In this document: piece after piece, positions 40,184-48,724 of the stretch
Position numbering within the stretch: the first letter of the stretch is position 1
Layout: each line of letters begins with the position of its first letter
Assembly (NCBI RefSeq): GCF_009830125.1
Contig: NZ_WUPT01000005.1
Location: 1-64,000, forward strand
Length of the DNA: 64,000 nt
Direction of reading: 5' to 3'
Source: Kangsaoukella pontilimi
Lineage (GTDB): Bacteria; Pseudomonadota; Alphaproteobacteria; Rhodobacterales; Rhodobacteraceae
Translations under genes and position numbers: made by a program
Notes under the pieces: generated by a model
What the model was told of the DNA's origin: nothing
What the model saw: the letters and a program-made list of their open reading frames with translations, nothing else
Database searches by the model: none

Positions 40184-41532
40184 GGGCGCTGGCGATGGCG
40201 GCGGGCCTTGCCGTGAGTGCGGGCGTGGCCGAGGCCGACCGGGCGCTTGTCGTCGGGATCGACGACTATGACGCGGTGGCGGGCGCGTCCCGTCTGACGG
40301 GCGCGGTGGCGGATGCCGGGCGGATCGAGGCGCTGCTGGTCGAGCGGCTTGGCTTTGCCGCCGGCGACATCGTGGTGCTGACGGACGGCAGGGCGAGCTA
40401 TGACGCGATCTTGACCAGCCTGATCGATCATCTGATTTCCGGCACGACGGCGGGCGACCGCGTGGTGCTGTATTTCGCGGGTCACGGGACGACGACGCGG
40501 GACGGTCAGCCGGCGCTTGTGGCGCATGACGGCGACAGCGTTCTGGGCCGCATCCCGCTGACCACGCTCGACGAGATGCTGGGGGTGATCCCGGACCGGG
40601 ATATCACGGTCATCCTGGATACAGGCTTTCACGGCGGAGGCGCGGGCACGCGTGGTTTCGGGTCGGATGCGCCGACCGGTCCGGTGGTCCTGTCCTCTGT
40701 CGACATGGGCTGGATCGCGAGCGATGGCGCTTTGCCTGCTGCCGAGACGCCGGGCGCGGGCCTGTTGACCGCCGCTCTGGCGGAGGGCGTGAGCGGGGCC
40801 GCGGATGCCGATGGCGACGGCGGGATCTCGGGCGGGGAACTGACCCGATTTGCCGAGACGCATATGGGCGAGGCCTGCGCCGCGCTGGACAGCTGTGCAG
40901 AGGTGGCGTTCGTCTCCCTCGGGCGCGATGACGCGACCGTGGCGCGGATGCCCGCATCTCCAGTCTCCGAAGTCGATCTGAGCCCGCTTCTGCCCGATGA
41001 CGGTGCACCGGCGGGCTACATGGAAACGCTCGGTTTCGTCACCGATCTGTTCGCGCCGTCGAACGATGCGCGGCTGACCCTGTCGATCGTGGGGGGCGAG
41101 GCCCTGACGGTGGGAGAAACGGTCACCTTCTCGGCGACATCCGAGCGGGCGGGCGCGCTTCTTCTGCTCGACGTCGATCCGACTGGTGCGTTGTCACAGA
41201 TCTATCCGTCGGTTCTGTCTCCGGCGGAGGGAAGCCGGATCGAGCCGGGCGCCCCCCTGCGCATCCCGAACGCCGTCGGCGCGAGTGGTGCGCCGCTGTT
41301 GATGCGCGTGACCGAACCGGCGGGGCAGGGGGTTCTGCTGGGCGTCTTCATCGAGGGCGATCTGGAGGATCTGACGCCGCTTCTGCCTGCAGGGCTCGAT
41401 GGCGGCGGGGTTTCCAATGCGTCGCAATCGCTTTTCGAGTTGAGCCAGACCCTTCTTGCGCGCGCCGCCGATCCGGACGCGCCCGTGGCGTGGTCCGCCA
41501 CCTATCTGCCTTACCGCATTCACGCGAAATGA
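40180..41532 (+). CDS. Caspase-fold protein lacking the catalytic Cys, with EF-hand-like loop and DUF4384-like C-terminus
   Basis: 450 residues. Signal peptide MRALAMAAGLAVSAGVAEA. The caspase fold starts DRALVVGIDDYDAV and keeps His102 in YFAGHG, but the cysteine site reads ILDTGFHGG, with Gly149 where Cys is expected, so it should be inactive. DADGDGGISGGE (209-220) fits a canonical EF-hand loop. A DUF4384-like beta domain follows (LTVGETVTFSATSERAGALLLLDVD, LSQIYPS). It overlaps the pseudokinase gene by 4 bases. A partner or decoy of the intact caspase two genes downstream is plausible. Confidence 0.8.
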   Translation: MRALAMAAGLAVSAGVAEADRALVVGIDDYDAVAGASRLTGAVADAGRIEALLVERLGFAAGDIVVLTDGRASYDAILTSLIDHLISGTTAGDRVVLYFAGHGTTTRDGQPALVAHDGDSVLGRIPLTTLDEMLGVIPDRDITVILDTGFHGGGAGTRGFGSDAPTGPVVLSSVDMGWIASDGALPAAETPGAGLLTAALAEGVSGAADADGDGGISGGELTRFAETHMGEACAALDSCAEVAFVSLGRDDATVARMPASPVSEVDLSPLLPDDGAPAGYMETLGFVTDLFAPSNDARLTLSIVGGEALTVGETVTFSATSERAGALLLLDVDPTGALSQIYPSVLSPAEGSRIEPGAPLRIPNAVGASGAPLLMRVTEPAGQGVLLGVFIEGDLEDLTPLLPAGLDGGGVSNASQSLFELSQTLLARAADPDAPVAWSATYLPYRIHAK

Positions 41533-41546
41533 GAGGAGATCGTCCC

Positions 41547-42428
41547 ATGCTCCGCGTTCTGACCACACTGACCTTTGCCGCCGCCGCGCTTCCTGCCGCG
41601 GCATGCCCGCAATACGACACCATCGTCTCGGCCGTGCAGGGACAGGACACTGCCGGGGCGCGGGTTCTTTATGAAGAGATCGTGTTCAGTGCCGCCTGCG
41701 ACGACGCAATCCGCGAATGGGTGGGCGATTACCTGGCGCGGGAGAGCTTTTTCGCGGCGCGGGACGCGACCGACCCGGCGCGGAAGCGGGCGCTTCTGGA
41801 AGAGGCGCTGACCTTCGAGAAACACTGGCGGAGCTATGCCGAGCTGGGGCGGCTGAGCTGGGAGGCGCGCGATTATCCCGATGCGGCGCGCAACCTTCAG
41901 CTTGCGCTGAACGAGCTGTCGGAGGGCGATCAGAGCCATGCCGCCGCACCGGAAGAGATCGCCGAGGTCTATGACCTGGCCACGGCGGCGGTCGCGCTGG
42001 CCGAGACCGCGGTCGATATGCCGAAGACCCGGTCGGGGCAGACGGGCGGGATTTTCCAGACCTCCTTCCGGGGCTTCGAGGTGGAAGAGGTGAGCCTGCC
42101 CATCACCTTCAAATACGACTCGACCGAGTTCGACGATGTGGGCCGGGACTATGCGAATGCGCTTGTGGAGCATATTGCCCTTGCCGCACCCCCCGCGATC
42201 CGGCTTGGCGGGCATACCGATCCGCTCGGCAGCGAGGATTACAATCTTGCACTGTCGGAGGCGCGGGCCGAGACGGTCCGGCAGCTTTTGCTTTCCAAGG
42301 GCTATGCGGGTCAGATCACGGTCGAGGGCCACGGCGAGACGATGCTGCCGCCCGCGCCGCCGGGGATCGAGCCGAATTCGCCGGAGCACTTCCGCATTGC
42401 CCGGCGCGTCGCGTTTTCCGCCGAATGA
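41547..42428 (+). CDS. OmpA-family outer-membrane/peptidoglycan-binding protein
   Basis: 293 residues. Signal peptide MLRVLTTLTFAAAALPAAAC; the Cys after AAA could be lipidated, but the lipobox is weak. The middle (about 30-160) is helical and TPR-like (KHWRSYAELGRLSWEARDYPDAARNLQLAL). The C-terminal OmpA domain (about 190-293) has IRLGGHTDPLGSEDYNLALSEARAETVRQLL and VEGHGETMLPP. It should tie the machine to the cell wall. GAGGAG 8 bases upstream sets the ATG at 41547. The stop overlaps the caspase start as ATGA. It is the only outer-envelope component visible in the cluster. Confidence 0.85.
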   Translation: MLRVLTTLTFAAAALPAAACPQYDTIVSAVQGQDTAGARVLYEEIVFSAACDDAIREWVGDYLARESFFAARDATDPARKRALLEEALTFEKHWRSYAELGRLSWEARDYPDAARNLQLALNELSEGDQSHAAAPEEIAEVYDLATAAVALAETAVDMPKTRSGQTGGIFQTSFRGFEVEEVSLPITFKYDSTEFDDVGRDYANALVEHIALAAPPAIRLGGHTDPLGSEDYNLALSEARAETVRQLLLSKGYAGQITVEGHGETMLPPAPPGIEPNSPEHFRIARRVAFSAE

Positions 42429-43942
42429 TGCGGCGGGGTCTTGCAGCCCTGCTGGCGGTCGCGGTCCTTGCCGGGCCTGCGTCGGCCGAGCGCATGTGGG
42501 GTCTGGTCATCGGAATCGACGACTATGCTTTCGTGCCCGATCTGCATGGCGCGGTGAACGATGCGCGCGACATAGCCGATGCGCTTGAGGGTCTCGATGC
42601 CGAGGTGACGCTTCTTCTGGACGGGGAGGCGACGCGGGCGGCCATTTTCGAGGCGTGGCGCGCCATTCTGGACAAGGCGTCACCGGGCGACCGGCTGGTC
42701 GTCAGCTTTGCGGGCCACGGGTCGAACGAGCCCGAGGCGGTGCCGGGCAGCGAGGAGGACGGGCGGGACGAGAACTTCCTTCTGTCGGGTTTCGCGCCGC
42801 GCGGTCCGGCGGCGGGCGAGCGTATCCGGGATGACGAGATCGCCGGGCTCTTGTCCGAAAGCGCAGGCTTGCGGGTCATCTTCGTGGCCGACGCCTGCCA
42901 TGCGGGGACGGTGACCAGAAATGTCGAACCGGCGCTTGGCTATCGCTATGTCGATCAGGCGGGGATCGAGGAAGACCCGTTGCCGCCGCCACCGCCCAAC
43001 AGCAGCGAAGGGGCGGATGTTCAGGCCATCGACCTGTTCCTGGCCGCCGTGCGCGAGGAAGAGAAAGTGCCCGAGGTCATGGTCGATGGCGCGGCCCGAG
43101 GCGCGCTGAGCTATGCCTTCGCGGACGGTTTGCGCGGCGGAGCGGATTTCGACAGGAACGGCATCGTCACGAAGGGCGAACTGGAACTGCACGTGCGGCG
43201 CACCGTTCGCCGGGTGAGCGACGGCGTTCAGGCGCCGCAATCGAGCCCGACGGGTGCGGAGACACGCGCACTTGTCCGGGTCGCGAGGACTCAGGCGGCG
43301 GAGAAAGCCGGCGTCGCCGATCTTCGCGAGACCGGGTTCGGCGCGCTTCCGCCGGTGACCGTCACGCGCGACCCGGCATGGTCAGGGCGGGCGGGCATCT
43401 TGGAGAACCCGACCGGGAGCCTGAGGATGGACGGAAGGATCGTCCGGTCCGCCGTCGGTGACGTGGTTGCGGTCGCAACCGATGGGCCTGCGCTTCAGTC
43501 GGTGATCGACACGCACCGCCTTGCGGCCGCGCTGAAGCGTCTGGCGGACCCGCGTCTGGACGTCAGGTTCGACAGGGGCGACCGGACATACCGGGCGGGA
43601 ACGACGCTTGGCATCGAGATCGAGGGGCGCGCGACACGCTTTCTGACGCTCGTGAGCATTGCGCCGGACGGGACGTTGTCGCTGATCTATCCGAGGCGCG
43701 ACTTCGGCGATCCGGATGCCGTTGACCCCGATGCGCGGATGGGTTTCCGCGTGGCCGTCGCGCCGCCCTTCGGCGCGGATCACGTTCTGGCTCTGGAGAG
43801 CGTGGCAGAGCCCGACACGCTGCGGGCCGCGCTTGCCCGGATCGACGGGACGCGGGATGCCGGTGCGCTTTGGGATGCGGTGCGCACGAGTGGCGCGCGC
43901 ATCGCGCTCTTTCCGTTCTTTACCGCTGAAGGAGAGACATGA
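42425..43942 (+). CDS. Caspase-fold peptidase with intact dyad, EF-hand-like loop and DUF4384-like C-terminus
   Basis: 505 residues. Signal peptide MMRRGLAALLAVAVLAGPASA. The caspase domain (about 24-260) starts MWGLVIGIDDYAFVPDL, with His98 in SFAGHGS and Cys158 in VADACHAG, so the dyad is complete. A Pro-rich loop (EEDPLPPPPPNSSEG) and the EF-hand-like loop DFDRNGIVTKGE (241-252) follow. The C-terminal DUF4384-like domain contains YRAGTTLGIEIEGRATRFLTL. It overlaps both neighbours by ATGA. Probably an exported Arg/Lys-specific orthocaspase whose activity could depend on Ca2+; this last point is inference from the loop. Confidence 0.83.
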   Translation: MMRRGLAALLAVAVLAGPASAERMWGLVIGIDDYAFVPDLHGAVNDARDIADALEGLDAEVTLLLDGEATRAAIFEAWRAILDKASPGDRLVVSFAGHGSNEPEAVPGSEEDGRDENFLLSGFAPRGPAAGERIRDDEIAGLLSESAGLRVIFVADACHAGTVTRNVEPALGYRYVDQAGIEEDPLPPPPPNSSEGADVQAIDLFLAAVREEEKVPEVMVDGAARGALSYAFADGLRGGADFDRNGIVTKGELELHVRRTVRRVSDGVQAPQSSPTGAETRALVRVARTQAAEKAGVADLRETGFGALPPVTVTRDPAWSGRAGILENPTGSLRMDGRIVRSAVGDVVAVATDGPALQSVIDTHRLAAALKRLADPRLDVRFDRGDRTYRAGTTLGIEIEGRATRFLTLVSIAPDGTLSLIYPRRDFGDPDAVDPDARMGFRVAVAPPFGADHVLALESVAEPDTLRAALARIDGTRDAGALWDAVRTSGARIALFPFFTAEGET

Positions 43943-44487
43943 TGCACATGAACGGCTCTTTCGGTGTGGTGCGGGACATCAGGCGCGCCGTTCGTGACCT
44001 GATCGGCGCGGGCTTTCTGGCGGCAGGAATTGCCGGGGGCATCGTGATCCTCGGCGGAGGCGGAGAGGGGTCCGCCCTTGCGGCGGCGATCTTTTTCGGG
44101 CTTCTCGCGGCGCTGGCGGTCTTCGACGCCCGGACCGAGACGGTGCCGGATGTCCTGACGCTGTCGCTGATCCTGAGCGGTCTGGTGACGACGTCTGCCA
44201 TGGGCGGGGCGCTTGGTCTTCATGCAGTGCCCGCGCTCGGGCTTCTGGCCGTGGGCGTGCTTCAGGGCTGGTACACCGACGACAGAGGCGCGATCGGTAG
44301 CGGCGACACGCTTCTGTTTGCGGGCGTGACGGCATGGTTGGGGCCGTGGCTGATGGCGGATGTTCTGATCCTTGCCGCGATCCTGCTTGGCGTTCAGTGC
44401 ATTCTGATGCGCCGGACCACCGGCGCCTTCGCCCCGGCCCTGGCGCTGGCAGCAGCAATCGTCTGGTTCGGAGGACCGATATTGTGA
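43939..44487 (+). CDS. TadV/CpaA-type A24 prepilin peptidase
   Basis: 182 residues, about five membrane segments. Both catalytic aspartates of the A24 family are visible: FDARTETVPD (about 52-61) and the GxGD motif GSGDTLLFAG (about 117-126). No N-terminal methylase-type Cys domain, as in TadV/CpaA. It would cleave the two TadE-type pseudopilins, which have G-xxxx-E sites. GAAGGAG lies upstream, and its ATG overlaps the caspase stop. It closes the recognisable Tad core. Confidence 0.82.
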   Translation: MMHMNGSFGVVRDIRRAVRDLIGAGFLAAGIAGGIVILGGGGEGSALAAAIFFGLLAALAVFDARTETVPDVLTLSLILSGLVTTSAMGGALGLHAVPALGLLAVGVLQGWYTDDRGAIGSGDTLLFAGVTAWLGPWLMADVLILAAILLGVQCILMRRTTGAFAPALALAAAIVWFGGPIL

Positions 44488-44597
44488 GTGACAAATCTCC
44501 GCCCAGCCTGACGCTGATCACGAATGAGGACCGGCCTTTCTGCTCCGACTTGACCGATCGGGACACCCCGCTGAGAGTGCGGGAAGGAGGGCGCGAC

Positions 44598-45272
44598 ATG
44601 ACCGATGCGATGGGCGATGTGGCCGGCGAGGCAGGGGGCGCCGATGACAGCGTTCGCCTTGCCTTCATGACGGTCGAGGCGAGTCTGCGGGCCGAGAACT
44701 GGTTCTTTGAGACGGTGCGCGGGAAACTGGCCGAAACTGCGCCCCTGTCCGATTTCCCGACGGTCATGGGGGCGAATGGCCATGACTATCTGCTGCACTT
44801 CACGCAGTTCCTGTTCTTCCTCCGCGCGCTGGACTGTACGGACGCCGACCAGATCGCCAATTACATCGAGGCGCATAACGCGCGGATCGAAGGTCTGATC
44901 AACGATCCGGACTTCAGCAAAAGCCGGAACGAATACCGGAAGGCGGTGTTCCGGGCCGAGCGGAAGGCCAAGATCCTCGATACGATCCGGACGCTCAGGA
45001 TGCCGGTTTTCGCCATCTACGAATACGGCCACCTCTTGATCGATGAGATGTCGCCCAAGACCACCGAGAAGCTGATCGAGGATTTGCGGTTCGGTGGCAT
45101 CCTGGCGCGCCGGACCGATGACCGGATCGGCGTCGACCAGAAGCGCATCCTGATCGCCTCGACCGGGTTTCTGGAGGACACCTATCGCCTGTCGCTTCTG
45201 ATGCAGAGACGCATGATCGCGATGGGGCTTTCGGACGAGGAATTCCGCCGGGCGCGGCAGATGGGCGACTGA
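44598..45272 (+). CDS. Unknown helical protein at the end of the Tad-like cluster
   Basis: 224 residues, soluble, predicted all-helical, rich in Arg/Glu. Stretches such as RLAFMTVEASLRAENWFFETV and FGGILARRTDDRIGVDQKRILI do not match a family I know. I start at the ATG at 44598 because GGAAGGAGG lies 7 bases upstream; a GTG at 44484 overlapping the tadV stop is in frame and would add 38 residues. No signal peptide, so it acts in the cytoplasm. Operon position suggests a regulatory or chaperone role for the machine, which is a guess. Confidence 0.6.
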   Translation: MTDAMGDVAGEAGGADDSVRLAFMTVEASLRAENWFFETVRGKLAETAPLSDFPTVMGANGHDYLLHFTQFLFFLRALDCTDADQIANYIEAHNARIEGLINDPDFSKSRNEYRKAVFRAERKAKILDTIRTLRMPVFAIYEYGHLLIDEMSPKTTEKLIEDLRFGGILARRTDDRIGVDQKRILIASTGFLEDTYRLSLLMQRRMIAMGLSDEEFRRARQMGD

Positions 45273-45356
45273 TCCCGGCCGGCGTCCGGCGGATAGTGCC
45301 GGGCGGACGGAACAGGATGGCCCTGCCGCGGTTGTGTTGCCGTGTGAGGTGACGCC

Positions 45357-46283
45357 ATGGCGAAACGGACCGATTGCATTGTCATTCTGAACCAGGGTTC
45401 GGGAAAATCCGAGGACAAACCGGGTCCGTCGGAGATCGAGCGCGCCTTTTCGGATCACGGGAGGACCGTGTCCGTCCTGACGGTATCGGAAGGCGACGAG
45501 ATCGCAGCGCGCATTGCCGAGGCGGTTGAGGCGGCGCCGGCCTGCATCGTGGCGGCCGGGGGCGATGGCACGATCTGTGCCGTGGCCGAGGCGCTGAAGG
45601 GCACGGAGATCGAGCTTGGGGTCATCCCGCTTGGCACCTTCAACTATTTCGCGCGGCGTTTCGGTCTTCCGGACGACCATGAGCGCGCGATCGAGGTGAT
45701 CTGCCAGGGGACTGCCAGGCCCATGGCGCTTGGGACTGTGAACGGGCGGGTCTTTCTGAACAATGCGAGCCTCGGGCTTTATCCGTCGATCCTGAAAGAG
45801 CGGGAGGACGTCTACAAGCGGTGGGGGCGGTCCCGTCTTGCCGCCTACTGGTCTGTTCTGGTCGCGATGGCGACGGTCTCCCGGCCACTGACCATGCATA
45901 TCGACGTGGACGGCGAGGCGCGCTCGGAAAAGTCGCCCAACCTGTTCGTGGCGATGAGCGCGTATCAGCTCGACGAGTTCGGGATCGAGGGCGCCGATGC
46001 GATCCGCGAGGGCAAGTTCGCCCTGCTTCTCGCGCCGGATTGCGGGCGCTTCATGCTGATCTGGAAGGCGCTGCGCGTGGCGATGCGCGGCGTGCGGCGC
46101 GGCCCGGACTTCACGCTGGTCTCGGGGCGGCGCGTGACGGTCGGGACGCGCCGGTCGCGCGCCCTCGTGGCCATCGACGGCGAGCGCGAGGCCATGCGTG
46201 CGCCCTTCGAATTCGAAATGCTGGAGAACGCGCTTTCCGTGCGCCTGCCCGGGGAGGCGGCGGACAGGGGGCAGGCGGCATGA
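45357..46283 (+). CDS. Diacylglycerol/lipid kinase family protein
   Basis: 308 residues. The YegS/DagK/LCB5 fold shows IVILNQGSGKS (8-18), the nucleotide-binding AAGGDGTICAVAEAL (about 65-79) and GVIPLGTFNYFARRFGLP (about 88-105). The Asp/Glu near the C-terminus lies in IDGEREAMRAP. It probably phosphorylates diacylglycerol or a related lipid at the inner membrane. An 84-base gap separates it from the Tad-like cluster. It overlaps the next phosphoesterase by ATGA, suggesting a lipid phosphorylation/dephosphorylation pair. Confidence 0.87.
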   Translation: MAKRTDCIVILNQGSGKSEDKPGPSEIERAFSDHGRTVSVLTVSEGDEIAARIAEAVEAAPACIVAAGGDGTICAVAEALKGTEIELGVIPLGTFNYFARRFGLPDDHERAIEVICQGTARPMALGTVNGRVFLNNASLGLYPSILKEREDVYKRWGRSRLAAYWSVLVAMATVSRPLTMHIDVDGEARSEKSPNLFVAMSAYQLDEFGIEGADAIREGKFALLLAPDCGRFMLIWKALRVAMRGVRRGPDFTLVSGRRVTVGTRRSRALVAIDGEREAMRAPFEFEMLENALSVRLPGEAADRGQAA

Positions 46284-47134
46284 CCCGGCTGGTCCTCATC
46301 AGCGATCTGCATTTCGGGCGCGAGGACCCGGAGCTTCTGCGCCCGCTCCTTGCGGCGATCGACGAGGCTCGGCCGGACCTTGTCGTCATGGCGGGGGATT
46401 TCGTGCAGCGCGCCCGGAACACGCAATTCGAGCCTGCCGCGCGCTTCATGGCGGATATCGGCCGTCCATGGCTCGGCGTGCCGGGCAATCACGACATTCC
46501 GCTCTTCAACCTGTTCCTGCGCCTCGTCGATCCCTATCGCGCCTATCGCCGCTGGATCGCGGATGATCTGGAGCCGATGCTGGAGCTGGACCATGCCCTT
46601 GTGCTGGGGCTGAACACGAGCGACCCCCTTGCGCATCAGCGCGGCCGTGTCTCGGAGACGGATATCCGGCGGATCGGAGAGCGGATCGCCGCCGCCGGCG
46701 AGCGGCTTCCGGTCATCGTGGCGCATCATCCGTTTCATCACACGCCGGATATCGAGAAGAAACTCATGGTCGGTGCGCCGCGGGCGCTGGATCACTGGGC
46801 CGATTGCGGACCGCATATCATCCTGTCGGGGCATCTGCATCAGTGGCTGTTCGAGCCGTTCATCCGGCGGAAAGGCGCGAACATGACGCTGCAACTGCAT
46901 TGCGGCACGGGTCTGTCAAAGCGGCTGCGGGGGCAGCCGAACGATTTCGCCATTCTCGATTGCGCGCCCCGCGAAGTGGTGGTCACGCGCATGGTGGCGG
47001 ATGAGGACGGATTTCGCCGCGCCGAGCGGACGAGCTGCACGGTCGGTGAGACCGGCTGGACGCGTCAGGACGTGCCGGGTCTGCCCCTTGCCGGCGAGGA
47101 CTATGCCGAGCGCCGCCGGGCCGGGCGCGTCTGA
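46280..47134 (+). CDS. Calcineurin-like metallophosphoesterase
   Basis: 284 residues with complete metal motifs: LISDLHFG (5-12), MAGDFVQRA, VPGNHDIPL, VAHHPFHH and LSGHLHQWL. The short CpdA/3',5'-cAMP-phosphodiesterase-like form differs from the long phosphoesterase at 22-23.5 kb. It overlaps the lipid kinase gene by ATGA, so a phosphatidate-type or related lipid substrate is possible; cyclic nucleotide is another possibility given the cyclase on this replicon. Convergent with the DEAD-box gene. Confidence 0.85.
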   Translation: MTRLVLISDLHFGREDPELLRPLLAAIDEARPDLVVMAGDFVQRARNTQFEPAARFMADIGRPWLGVPGNHDIPLFNLFLRLVDPYRAYRRWIADDLEPMLELDHALVLGLNTSDPLAHQRGRVSETDIRRIGERIAAAGERLPVIVAHHPFHHTPDIEKKLMVGAPRALDHWADCGPHIILSGHLHQWLFEPFIRRKGANMTLQLHCGTGLSKRLRGQPNDFAILDCAPREVVVTRMVADEDGFRRAERTSCTVGETGWTRQDVPGLPLAGEDYAERRRAGRV

Positions 47135-47160
47135 CCCACGTTTCCTCAGCGGGGTCCGGC

Positions 47161-47185
47161 GCGGGGCGGTTGCCCGCCCGCTTTG
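47161..47185. terminator. Possible bidirectional hairpin between convergent genes
   Basis: GCGGGGCGG and CCCGCCCGC, around TTG, form a G/C-rich stem with one bulge, followed by TTTGCC. It lies in the 66 bases between the phosphoesterase and helicase stops. The U run is poor. Confidence 0.35.
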
Positions 47186-47200
47186 CCGGCCCCTGAGGCG

Positions 47201-48409
47201 TCAGGCGGCCATCTTGTTGGCGCCGCGCCGTCCGTTGCGGCGGCGGGGGCGGCGTTTGGCCTTGGGTTTCGCCGCGTCGGCGGTGCCGCCCCAGGGGGCG
47301 CCACCCGCGACCTCGATGCGGGCGCCCAGGGTCTTTTCAATGGCTTTCAGATCGCCCATTTCGTCGGCCGAGCAGAAGGCGACGGCGCGCCCGGTCCGGC
47401 CCGCACGCGCGGTCCGGCCGATGCGGTGGACGTAGTTCTCGGGCACGTTCGGCAGGTCGTAGTTGTAGACATGCCCGACGCCCTCGATATCGATCCCGCG
47501 GGCAGCGACATCCGTCGCCACCAGCACGCGGACCGAGCCGTCCTTGAAGGCCGCGATGGCGCGGTCGCGCTGACCCTGGCTCTTGTTGCCGTGGATCGAC
47601 GTGGCGGCGAAGCCGACCTTCTCAAGCGTCTTCATCAGCCGCTCGGCCCCATGTTTGGTGCGGGAAAAGACGAGTGCGCGGTCGTCGCGATGCCCGTCGA
47701 GCAGGTCGATCAGCAGCTCCTGTTTCTTTTCCTTCGGCACGAAATGCACCGAATGCGCCACCTTGTCGGCGACCTTGCCCGGAGGCGAGACCTCGACCCG
47801 CACCGGGTCGGTCAGGTAGTCGCGCGACAGTTCGGCCATGGCCTTGGGCATGGTGGCCGAGAACATCATCGTCTGCCGGTCCTTGCCAAGCTGCGGCGCG
47901 ATCTGGCGCAGCGCGTGAACGAAGCCGATGTCCAGCATCTGGTCGGCCTCGTCGAGAACCAGAAAACGCGTGGCGCGGAGGTCGACGGCGCGGCGCTCCA
48001 TCAGGTCGATCAGGCGTCCCGGCGTGGCGACGAGGATGTCGGTGCCGCGGGACAGCTTCTGCGCCTGTGCGTTGATCGACTTGCCGCCGACAACCAGCGT
48101 GATGCGCTGGTCCGAGGTCAGGTCGCGCAGGGTGTCGACGATCTGGTTCGCCAGTTCCCGTGTGGGCGCGAGGATCAGCCCGCGGGCCGTTCTCGGCGCT
48201 GCCTTTTCCTGCCGTTTCGACAGGGCGGTCACGAGGGGAATGCCGAAGGCGGCGGTCTTGCCGGTGCCGGTCTGGGCGATGCCCAGAATATCGCGGCCTG
48301 AAAGCGCCTCAGGGATGGCCTTGGCCTGAATAGGCGTCGGTTCGGTGATCCCCAGGCCTTCGAGCCGGGTGACCATGCGGGCGTTCAGCCCGAGTTCATT
48401 GAAGTTCAT
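47201..48409 (-). CDS. DEAD-box ATP-dependent RNA helicase
   Basis: 402 residues of the RhlE/CsdA type. Motifs in order: Q-motif region ITEPTPIQ, Walker A AQTGTGKTAAFG, PTRELANQI, DEAD (VLDEADQM), SAT (MFSATMP), ATDVAARGIDIEGV and HRIGRTARAGRTGRA. The C-terminus is a basic RRPRRRNGRRG tail for RNA binding. AAGGAAC sets the ATG at 48409 (MNFNELGL). It remodels RNA, often in cold adaptation. It stands alone, leftward, with a 315-base leader region. Confidence 0.92.
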   Translation of the reverse strand: MNFNELGLNARMVTRLEGLGITEPTPIQAKAIPEALSGRDILGIAQTGTGKTAAFGIPLVTALSKRQEKAAPRTARGLILAPTRELANQIVDTLRDLTSDQRITLVVGGKSINAQAQKLSRGTDILVATPGRLIDLMERRAVDLRATRFLVLDEADQMLDIGFVHALRQIAPQLGKDRQTMMFSATMPKAMAELSRDYLTDPVRVEVSPPGKVADKVAHSVHFVPKEKKQELLIDLLDGHRDDRALVFSRTKHGAERLMKTLEKVGFAATSIHGNKSQGQRDRAIAAFKDGSVRVLVATDVAARGIDIEGVGHVYNYDLPNVPENYVHRIGRTARAGRTGRAVAFCSADEMGDLKAIEKTLGARIEVAGGAPWGGTADAAKPKAKRRPRRRNGRRGANKMAA

Positions 48410-48724
48410 ATCGTTCCTTGTCCGGACACGTGTCCGGGTCTCACCGATGCCAATGCGATCGGTCGGTCGGGGTGCGCCCGAGGCCATCGCCCGCGACACC
48501 GGATTGCGCCGCAAGCCGCCCTGGGCGGCGTCCCCCCTGCGTGATGTGGGAAAACGGTACGTCACGGCCGGGGGCGGGATATTCCCGCCTGCTCACGCGG
48601 CAGAGCGATGACGTGCCCCGCACATGGGGCCAAGGCGGCCGCTTGTCAATCGCTGATGACGGCGAAGGACCGGGATGGCGGGCGGATGCGGCAATCCTGC
48701 CGGCCGGACGGCCAAGGGGTGGGA
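48410..48724 (-). promoter_or_regulatory. Long leader/intergenic region upstream of the DEAD-box gene
   Basis: No gene seen in these 315 bases. On the minus strand there is an exact TTGACA (48644-48649) with a weak CATGTG 17 bases further (48621-48626). That would give a 5' untranslated region of about 200 bases before the helicase. Long leaders are usual for cold-shock-type helicase genes. Several G/C-rich inverted repeats lie around 48510-48600, but none has a clear function. Confidence 0.35.

Noticed and set aside
41490-41546. N-terminal extension of the OmpA protein
   Set aside because: It would put about 19 residues before a clear signal peptide; the ATG at 41547 has GAGGAG upstream.
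27290-44487. Assignment as a type II or type VI secretion system
   Set aside because: TadB/TadC, CpaB, TadE and TadV features point to Tad; no TssB/C, Hcp, VgrG, ClpV or GspD-type genes are seen. FHA and FGE parts alone do not make a type VI system.
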